DNA of 64,000 nucleotides, from contig JAMPIV010012238.1 of assembly GCA_024509875.1 (NCBI GenBank), positions 1 through 64,000 of the forward strand, in the 5' to 3' direction. Both the position numbers and the translations under genes were made by a program. Shown here piece after piece: positions 57,160 to 64,000 of this stretch (its first letter is position 1; each line of letters starts with the position of its first letter). Below the pieces are notes generated by a model. That model ran no database searches. It had not been told where the DNA came from and saw nothing but the letters and a program-made list of their open reading frames with translations. This stretch comes from Oreohelix idahoensis (lineage: Eukaryota > Mollusca > Gastropoda > Stylommatophora > Oreohelicidae).

Positions 57160-59391
57160 AAAGTGCTCAGTAACCCTCAGCATGGTGATACTATTACAGA
57201 GAACTGGGAGCATCTACGGAACACCATTCAAAGTACTGCACTTGCCACCTTTGGTAAGAAAACAGCAAAGTCAAATGACTGGTTTGATGCTTCATCAGAT
57301 GTGATGGCACCTGTCATTGAAGCTAAGCGCAGTGCTATGAATGAATACAAACGTTCACCGAGTGCCAGAACCCTACAGATCCTGAGGGCTACGAGAAGCA
57401 AAGTTCAACGAACTGCTCGACACTGTGCAAATGACTACTGGCTCCAGCTCAGTGAGAGCATCCAGATCGCAGCGCAAACAGGCAACATTAGACAAATGTA
57501 TGACGGTATAAAGAAAGCACTTGGCCCCCATAAAAGTAAGACGGCACCGCTAAAAACCATCAGTGGAGAGAAGCTAACCGATAAGGGTAAGCAGATGGAG
57601 AGGTGGGTCGAGCACTACTCTGAGCTTTACGCTAGAGACAATACCGTTACGCCTGCAGCCCTTGATGGTGTCAACAGTCTGCCAACTATGGAGGAGCTGG
57701 ATGCCGAACCAACATTAGAGGAACTCAGCAAGGCCATTGATAGCTTGGCCTCTGGCAAAGCACCAGGCAGTGATGGGATTCCTCCTGATTTAATCAAATG
57801 CTGTAAGAGCACGCTATTACATCCCCTGCATAGGATGCTGTGCCAGTGCTGGGAAGAGACAACTATTCCTCAAGACATGCGAGATGCCAAAATTGTAACA
57901 CTGTATAAAAATAAAGGAGACAGAAGTGATTGCAATAACTACAGAGGCATCTCTCTTCTTAGTATTGTTGGTAAGGTTTTTGCCAAAGTCATCTTAATGC
58001 GACTACACAAGTTAGCTGAGCGCATATATCCAGAGTCACAGTGTGGATTCCGAGCTGGCAGATCAACAACAGACATGATCTTCTCTCTCCGCCAGCTTCA
58101 GGAAAAATCAAGAGAGCAGAAAAGACCATTATATATCGCCTTCATAGACCTCACAAAAGCATTCGACCTGGTTAGTAGGGATGGACTCTTTAAAATCCTC
58201 CTGAAAATAGGCTGCCCTTCTAAAATGCTGGAAATGATAAAGTCATTCCATGACGGCATGAAGGGAACAGTCCAATATGCTGGAAGCACGTCACAGCCCT
58301 TTGATATACGAAGTGGCGTTAAACAAGGCTGTGTTCTGGCTCCGACCCTCTTCGGAATCTTCTTTGCCTTACTCTTGAAACATGCATTCAGAGATGCAAC
58401 TGAAGGAATATGCCTTCACACTAGGTCAGATGGCCGTCTGTTTAATCTTTCAAGGCTGAAGGCAAAAACAAAAATCAGAAGGGTCACTATAAGAGACTTG
58501 TTGTTCGCTGATGATGCTGCAGTCATCACTCAAAGCCAACAGGAGCTTCAGAGCTTGATGAATCGCTTCACTAAAGCATGCAAGGACTTTGGCCTCACAA
58601 TAAGTCTAAAGAAAACGAATGTGCTGAGTCAGGATGTGGGTGCTGCACCAGTTATCACTATCGATAACTATGAATTGGCAGTGGTGCACCACTTCACATA
58701 CCTAGGGTCTACCATCAATGACAAACTCTCACTGGATACAGAAATCGACAGCCGCATTGGCAAAGCTGCAGCTACCTTTGCCCGCCTTACATCGCGTGTT
58801 TGGGGAAACTCTAAACTCACAATGAAGACCAAAGCTGCGGTATATAATGCCTGCGTCACCAGCACACTCCTATATGGCAGCGAGACCTGGACGACCTATG
58901 CTAAGCAAGAAAGAAGGCTCAATACCTTCCATTTGCGGTGTCTACGCCGCATCCTCGGCATCTCGTGGAAAGATAAAGTGACAAATGTCGAGGTGTTGTC
59001 ACGTGCTGGCCTTCAAAGTATGTATACGCTTCTTAGACAGCGCAGACTTCGCTGGCTTGGCCATGTTCGCCGCATGGAAGATGGTCGCATCCCAAAAGAT
59101 ATCTTCTACGGACAATTAGCAGAGGGCAAGAGAACAGTTGGGCGACCACAGCTGAGGTTCAAAGATGTGTGCAAGAGAGATATGAGGGCACTGGACATGG
59201 ATCCAGCAACATGGGAGGATAAAGCTGCCGATCGCACTAAGTGGCGATGCTATTTACGGCGCCACCTCAGATTGGGCGAAGAGAGGCTCACACAAGAAGC
59301 AGAGGTGAGGAGAAAATGTCAAAAGGAGCACCAGGAAAATAAGCAGCTGAGGGCTGTCACCTCAGGGGCGCATTCCCATAGTCAGTTATGA
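57160..59391 (+). CDS. RTE-like LINE reverse transcriptase region
   Basis: Open for about 743 codons in the same frame as the preceding segment; the apparent start is not a natural one. Motifs: 'LASGKAPGSDGIPPDLI' (about residue 192), 'NNYRGISLLSIVGKV', 'YIAFIDLTKAFDLVSRDGL' (motif A, about 325), 'SGVKQGCVLAPTLFGIFF' (motif B), 'DLLFADDAAVIT' (motif C, about 447), 'FTYLGSTIN', 'LLYGSETWTTY', and a C-terminal 'RRLRWLGHVRRM', 'GRPQLRFKDVCKRDM', 'DRTKWRCYL'. RT catalyses target-primed copying of its own RNA. All catalytic Asp residues are present. Confidence 0.9.
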   Translation, partial: KVLSNPQHGDTITENWEHLRNTIQSTALATFGKKTAKSNDWFDASSDVMAPVIEAKRSAMNEYKRSPSARTLQILRATRSKVQRTARHCANDYWLQLSESIQIAAQTGNIRQMYDGIKKALGPHKSKTAPLKTISGEKLTDKGKQMERWVEHYSELYARDNTVTPAALDGVNSLPTMEELDAEPTLEELSKAIDSLASGKAPGSDGIPPDLIKCCKSTLLHPLHRMLCQCWEETTIPQDMRDAKIVTLYKNKGDRSDCNNYRGISLLSIVGKVFAKVILMRLHKLAERIYPESQCGFRAGRSTTDMIFSLRQLQEKSREQKRPLYIAFIDLTKAFDLVSRDGLFKILLKIGCPSKMLEMIKSFHDGMKGTVQYAGSTSQPFDIRSGVKQGCVLAPTLFGIFFALLLKHAFRDATEGICLHTRSDGRLFNLSRLKAKTKIRRVTIRDLLFADDAAVITQSQQELQSLMNRFTKACKDFGLTISLKKTNVLSQDVGAAPVITIDNYELAVVHHFTYLGSTINDKLSLDTEIDSRIGKAAATFARLTSRVWGNSKLTMKTKAAVYNACVTSTLLYGSETWTTYAKQERRLNTFHLRCLRRILGISWKDKVTNVEVLSRAGLQSMYTLLRQRRLRWLGHVRRMEDGRIPKDIFYGQLAEGKRTVGRPQLRFKDVCKRDMRALDMDPATWEDKAADRTKWRCYLRRHLRLGEERLTQEAEVRRKCQKEHQENKQLRAVTSGAHSHSQL

Positions 59392-59418
59392 CTGAAGGGG
59401 CTATTATTATTATTATTA

Positions 59419-59543
59419 GAACTAACCAATAGAAACAGAAGATATCAAATTATGAACTTACCCATAGAGGTATAAGATATCAAATTCATGAACTAACCCA
59501 TAAAGGTATAAGATATCAAATCATGAACTAACCAATAGAGGTA
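59419..59543. repeat. 36-bp satellite, middle block
   Basis: Three to four units ('aactaaccaatagaaacaga', 'agatatcaaa') between the LINE and the DNA transposon; part of the array at 55030-55435 and 62552-64000. Confidence 0.85.
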
Positions 59544-59689
59544 CAGGTGCGTAACCCAGAATCTGAACATCTGTAAACCGAAATATTCTGAAAATCTGAA
59601 GTTTTTTGGGCCTATTTATAGGTTAATTAAGCAACATTTTTGGTTTAAAAAAAAAAAAAAATTTTTTTTAAAACTGGTATGCAAGTGTG

Positions 59690-60030
59690 ATAGGGTGGGC
59701 GAGATCATGATGATGCTGTTGTGATATGTGATCACCTTCTTGCACACTCGCAACCGACCCGATCAACAATAAAACTCTGATTCTTAAGGCAGGGCTGTAT
59801 TTATTCATACAACCCAGTCAGTGACCCTAACCCACAAAGCAAACATTAAACAAATAAAACGAAGCAAACAAAACACCCAGCCAATGCTCAGTTGCTAATC
59901 CTGAAAGCAAACAAAGCACCGACTAGTTAAAATCATAATAGTTAAATAATGAGAAACGATACTCTCACCTGCCAAACAGCCCTTCCACGCCACCTGACAC
60001 ACTCAACTATCACACCCATACACACTCATG
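59690..60030. other. Unassigned interior of the DNA transposon
   Basis: Begins near 'tgttgtgatatgtgatcacc' and contains 'tgtatttattcatac'. It might be an LTR-like fragment nested in the transposon, but I see no partner or internal coding sequence. Confidence 0.3.
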
Positions 60031-60550
60031 CATGTCGTCAATGAGACTAGTATGGTGTAGTGCATGAGGCTGGCAATCTCACCATGTAACACAGATTGCT
60101 ACCAAAACCACTACTGCAAGAGCATCTGAATGCTTTATGAGGGCTTCATGTGGATGCCAGCCACATTGGTGGCCCCATGCTCCATAAGGAGCGAGAAGAG
60201 AAATATATATCTCCAAGTGAGCCCACACCTCTCACAAACCATTCTACACATAACAATAATTAAATAATAATAAAATGGACATAGAATAATATTCAACTAT
60301 ATGTACAACGAATACTCTCCTTAATGGGCATAAACCACCACCTCGCAACTGATCCATCTCAATATTCATCCCTGCACTCTGAAGCATGTATTATATGCCG
60401 ACTGATGAGGTTGGGAACTCATCATATAAAACACATTGTTACAGAAACAACCACTGCAATAGCATAAAAATGCTTCTTGTGGGCTTGCGATGGACACCAG
60501 CCGCATTGGTGTTTCCGTGCTCCGCAAGGAGCAAACAGAGAAACACCTGT
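60030..60550. repeat. Two diverged copies of a ~165-bp structured module
   Basis: 60040-60205 and 60395-60545 share 'atgaggctgg/atgaggttgg', 'caccatgtaacacagattgc/catataaaacacattgtt', 'accactactgcaagagcat/accactgcaatagcat', 'gccagccacattggtg/accagccgcattggtg' and a terminal hairpin GCTCC-loop-GGAGC (loops ATAA and GCAA). The stem-loops are kept while loops and linkers change. Family unknown. Confidence 0.6.
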
Positions 60551-61275
60551 CTCAACATGCCTTACGCACAAAGGAGTGGTATTGCGCTCACCAGAAATCT
60601 AAATACCTAAAGCTAGATTCATCTTCTCAAAGGGAACTTTAGCACTACAAAACTGTGTACACAACAGATGTAATTAAACTAATCTCAAAGTAACCCATTA
60701 AATATATACAGTAGAATTATCAATTATCGTGAAATACACTTTAACCTAAACTATCTCTTCCATTACTGAAGAAAATTACATTAATCTGCTTTCACCCACG
60801 TGTCAATTAACACAATATAATCACCCATGTGTCAATTCACACAATATAAAATAACGTAACATTACTAGGCCTATAACATGTGATAACTAAGAGTGTTAAC
60901 GCAGACTCACTGGCGCCTTCTTTATGCAGTCATCAACACGTGCCCCCCCCCCCCCGGTTGCCATCTTGCCAACAAGTTAATATTATCTAAATTACAGTCC
61001 CAGATAACATCTCTGTCCAGTTCCATGTATGAAATACTTTCATTCTATATTTGCCTTTCTTGCCCGGTCTGATGAATGAAATAATTGCTACTAAACTCTT
61101 ACAGCCGCAATCTGGACTTAACATCAGTAAAATCTATCCACACATATTTTCACTCATCTATCATTTCAGAACTAAATATAATGTCCTAACAAGAAATCTT
61201 CTCATGAAACACATCTTTTTATCTATTTCATTAAACATTAGAACAGACACGCTGAATACTAATAATAAAACTAGA

Positions 61276-61575
61276 TCACTAAAAAAAGGTAAAGGTAAAG
61301 GAACCCGTTACACGCCCATTGAGGCATATTGGGAATATGGTGTTAGGCCCATATTATCTTGACCGTCGGCACACTAGGGGTGATGTGGTCGGCATCACGC
61401 CGGCCGCCTTAACCTTCCCAGAGTTGCTCTGGTACCCATTTGAGGCTGGGTCTACCCAGGAGCTGTTTGTGGCCTAAAAAATTCCCACCTCATCTGGGGA
61501 TCGAACCATAGTCCACTGCGCTAGGAAGCCAGTGCCCTAACCACTATGCTACCGCGGCTCCTAAAGCTCACTAAA
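61276..61575 (-). mobile_element. tRNA-derived SINE
   Basis: The minus strand starts at about 61561 with 'ggagccgcggtagcatagtg': A box TAGCATAGTGG (61541-61551) and B box GGTTCGATCCC (61497-61507) at normal tRNA spacing. A body of about 170 bp follows ('agacccagcctcaaatggg', 'gccggcgtgatgccgacc') and the 3' tail is (ctttac)n-related, i.e. plus-strand 'aaaggtaaaggtaaagg'. An 8-bp repeat 'tcactaaa' flanks it (61276-61283 and 61568-61575). It is inserted in the Tigger-like transposon. Confidence 0.82.
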
Positions 61576-61689
61576 GCTAATCTAAATTAACTCATGTGTC
61601 ATGTCTTTGTTCTTCTTCTACCCACAAAGCGTGATACAAATTTTCAAACATAGCGTGGTCAGTTGTGTTCCGGCACTGCTACCAGCCAC

Positions 61690-61895
61690 ATGTATGGATA
61701 TTTCTGAGCTTATTTGTGATTTAGAGTTGGATATTTGTGCACTAATTTTGTGATTTAGAGTTGGATATTTGTGCACTAATTTTGTGATTTAGAATTGGAT
61801 ATTTGTGCACTAATTTTGTGATTTAGAGTTGGATATTTCTGAGCTTATTTGTGATTTAGAGTTGGATAATTTGTGCATTAATTCTGTGACTTAGA
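61690..61895. repeat. 34-bp minisatellite
   Basis: Six units of 'gtgatttagagttggatatt' plus 'tgtgcactaatttt', alternating with a 'ctgagcttattt' variant. It lies directly upstream of the transposase start and inside the transposon. Confidence 0.9.
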
Positions 61896-61914
61896 GTTTA
61901 ATTTCATTGTGAAA

Positions 61915-62345
61915 ATGTCGAAAAGAGCTGCATATTCTCCTATGGATAACAGTAGGAATAAGAAAAGGAAGCATGTGTCATTATCGATGATAGCGCAGAA
62001 AGTAGAGTTACTGCAGAAGCTTGATCGTGGTGTCTGTGTGCGTTGTCTTACAGAAGAATATGGTGTAGGAACTACCACAGTATAACACATAAACAAGCAG
62101 ACAGACAAGCTGCTGAAGTTTTACAGGGACAGTGGTGACCAAAAACTAATGTCAGATTGGAAAACTTTGCATACAGGAAAAGAAATAATGAAGATCGTGA
62201 TCGTGATCTGAGGGATAGATTCGACAACGGCAAAGTGAACGCATGCCGCTGACTGGTTTGTTGGTTACGAAACAAGCTAAAATATACCATGAAGAACTGA
62301 ACAGATGTCTTGACTCCAAGCTGAAGACGACGATTAGAGCATGAA
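61915..62345 (+). pseudogene. CENP-B/Tigger-type transposase remnant
   Basis: An ATG at 61915 gives 56 codons to a stop at 62085: 'MSKRAAYSPMD', 'KRKHVSLSMIAQKVELLQKL' and 'LTEEYGVGTTTV', the N-terminal helix-turn-helix of Tigger/Jerky-type transposases. After an apparent base change the next frame gives 'KLLKFYRDSG' and, near 62240, 'MPLTGLLVTKQAKIYHEEL', the second DNA-binding (CENPB) segment. The DDE catalytic domain is absent. The element is therefore non-autonomous. Confidence 0.78.
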
Positions 62346-62551
62346 TGTAGGCTATTTTTAACGTTTAAAAAAAAATATTTTTCTGAAAAATAAATTCTGC
62401 TACAGCTGTACATAATTTGGCTACTTTGGGCGATTTTTGTGCTACATTAACCGATTTTTGGGCTACTTTGGGCGAAATACGAAAACCAAAAAAATTGAAA
62501 AACCGAAAAACAGCCATCCCCGAGCATTTCGGATTCTGGGTTACCAACCTG

Positions 62552-64000
62552 TAGAAGATATCATGAACTAACCCATAGAGGTATAAGATATCAAATTCAT
62601 AAACTAACCCATAGAAGTAGAAAATATCAACCTCATGAACTAACTGATAGAAGTAGAAGATATCAAACTCATGAACTAACTTATAGAAGTAGAAGATAGC
62701 TCATGAACTAGCTGATAGAAGTAGAAGATATCAAACTCATGAACTAATTGATAGAAATAAAAGATATCAACCTCATGAACTAACTGATAGAAGTAGAAGA
62801 TATCAACCTCATGAACTAGCTGATAGAAGTAGAAGATATCAAGCTCATGAACTAACCCATAGAAGTAGAAGATATCAACCTCATGAACTAACTGGTAGAA
62901 GTAGAAGATATCAACCTCATGAACTAACTGATAGAAGTAGAAGATATCAACCTCATGAACTAACTGATAGAAGCAGATGATATCAACTTCATGAACTAAC
63001 TGATAGAACTAGAAGATATCAAGCTCATGAACTAACTGATAGAAGTAGAAGATATCAAACTCATGAACTAACTGATAGAAGTAGAAGATATCAAACTCAT
63101 GAACTAACTGATAGAAGTATAAGATATCAACCTCATGAACTAGCTGATAGAAGTAGAAGATATCAAGCTCATGAACTAACTGATAGAAGTAGAAGATATC
63201 AACCTCATGAACTAACTGATAGAAGTAGAAGATATCAACTTTATGAACTAGCTGATAGAAGTAGAAGATATCAACCTCATGAACTAGCTGATAGAAGTAG
63301 AAGATATCAAACTCATGAACTAACTTATAGAAGTATAAGATATCAACCTCATGAACTAGCTGATAGAAGTAGAAGATATCAAGCTCATGAACTAGCTGAT
63401 AGAAGTAGAAGATATCAACCTCATGAACTAACTGATAGAAGTAGAAGATATCAAGCTCATGAACTAGCTGATAGAAGTAGAAGATATCAAGCTCATGAAC
63501 TAACTGATAGAAGCAGAAGATAACAAGCTCATGAACTAATTGATAGAAGCAGAAGATATCAACCTCATGAACTAACTGATAGAAGTAGAAGATATCAAAC
63601 TCATGAACTAGCTGATAGAAGTAGAAGATATCAACCTCATGAACAACTGAACTACTGATAATAGTAGAAGATATCAAGCTCCTGAACTAGCTGATAGAAG
63701 TAGAAGATATCAAACTCATGAACTAATTGATAGAAGTAGAAGATATCAACCTCATGAACTAACTGATAGAAGTAGAAGATATCAAGCTCATGAACTAGCT
63801 GATAGAAGTAGAAGATATCAACCTCATGAACTAACTGATAGAAGTAGAAGATATCAAGCTCATGAACTAGCTGATAGAAGTAGAAGATATCAAACTCATG
63901 AACTAACTGATAGAAGTAGAAGATATCAATCTCATGAACTAACTGACAGAAGTTGAAGATATCAACCTCATGAACTAACTGATAGAGGTAGAAGATATCA
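62552..64000. repeat. 36-bp satellite, right block (runs off the window)
   Basis: About 40 units of 'gatagaagtagaagatatca' followed by 'acctcatgaactaact', with two main variants at 'cct/aac/agc' and at 'aactaac/aactagc'. Because 36 is divisible by 3 the array has long open frames with a 12-residue period on the minus strand; these are not genes. It continues past 64000. Confidence 0.95.

Larger units (their letters stand above)
55436..59418 (+). mobile_element. Nearly intact RTE-like LINE
   Basis: A 3.98-kb non-LTR element between 12-bp direct repeats, inserted in the 36-bp satellite. It has a 0.6-kb GC-rich 5' leader, one long coding region (56061-59391) for endonuclease and RT, and a very short 3' UTR ending in (att)6. 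Single ORF, compact size and simple-repeat tail fit RTE-like LINEs; the exact clade is an inference. Only one frameshift and one stop separate it from an open coding region of about 1,110 codons. Confidence 0.85.
59544..62551 (+). mobile_element. pogo/Tigger-like DNA transposon in the satellite
   Basis: 3,008 bp with TA on both sides (59542-59543 and 62552-62553). Inverted ends read CAGGTGCGTAACCCAGAATC at the left and CAGGTTGGTAACCCAGAATC on the other strand at the right. Joining the flanks through one TA restores a normal satellite unit ('atagagg' to 'gaagatatc'). A CENP-B/Tigger-type transposase start lies at 61915. Inside are a tRNA-derived SINE, a 34-bp minisatellite and a duplicated structured module of unknown origin. 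The transposase is too short to be active. Confidence 0.88.

Noticed and set aside
60395..60450. Hammerhead-like string 'ctgatgag' with nearby 'gaaac'
   Set aside because: The helix II and core spacing do not fit, and the sister copy at 60040-60205 lacks the conserved core.
61051..61362. 103-codon plus-strand frame
   Set aside because: It runs from unassigned sequence into the SINE tail and body, so it cannot be one gene.
63009..63677. 222-codon minus-strand frame with a 12-residue repeat
   Set aside because: It is the 36-bp satellite read in a frame that happens to stay open because 36 is divisible by 3.

Overview
The window looks like AT-rich animal nuclear DNA, most likely from a lophotrochozoan and probably a mollusc. 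That placement is an inference from one intron-rich host gene, the retroelement and DNA-transposon families present, and the abundance of minisatellites; nothing here fixes the species. There is no operon structure, bacterial gene or CRISPR array. Indel-rich tandem arrays, homopolymer runs and a string of interspersed Ns suggest a long-read assembly with residual errors, so some frameshifts noted below may not be biological.

The only host gene I can support lies on the minus strand from about 54.73 kb down to 30.39 kb. Five exons with matching splice phases (54553-54730, 51725-51778, 48680-48869, 40240-40308, 30389-30766) encode the C-terminal half of a TMX3-like transmembrane protein disulfide isomerase. 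Its N-terminal exons, with the thioredoxin domain, should lie beyond the right edge or be missing. Almost everything between 30.8 and 54.5 kb is therefore intronic.

Layout: 0.1-7.3 kb, minisatellites (mainly a 33-bp unit). 7.3-19.6 kb, dispersed repeats, a diverged duplicated module, decayed LINE 3' ends and three minisatellites. 19.79-28.94 kb, an LTR retrotransposon with about 97% identical LTRs and the order Gag-protease-integrase-RT-RNase H, i.e. integrase before a Ty3/gypsy-type RT (Gmr1-like arrangement). 29.1-30.0 kb, a poly-C tract in a decayed pogo-like element. 30.4-54.7 kb, the TMX3-like gene whose introns hold a CR1/L2-like LINE split by a piggyBac-like MITE, two copies of a pogo/Tigger-like MITE, a 55-bp satellite, an I-like LINE with a 5' inversion (twin-priming signature) and 13-bp target-site duplications, and a smaller retroposon with 101-bp perfect inverted arms. 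55.0-64.0 kb, a 36-bp satellite interrupted by a nearly intact RTE-like LINE (12-bp duplication) and a 3-kb pogo/Tigger-like DNA transposon (TA duplication) that carries a tRNA-derived SINE.

The elements do not work together as a system. The window is mainly a layered record of insertion: satellites seeded beside LINE ends, transposons nested in satellites and in each other, and a host gene stretched around them. The best candidates for a second look are the LTR element with integrase before RT, the two 5'-inverted retroposon insertions, and the cryptically split TMX3-like gene.
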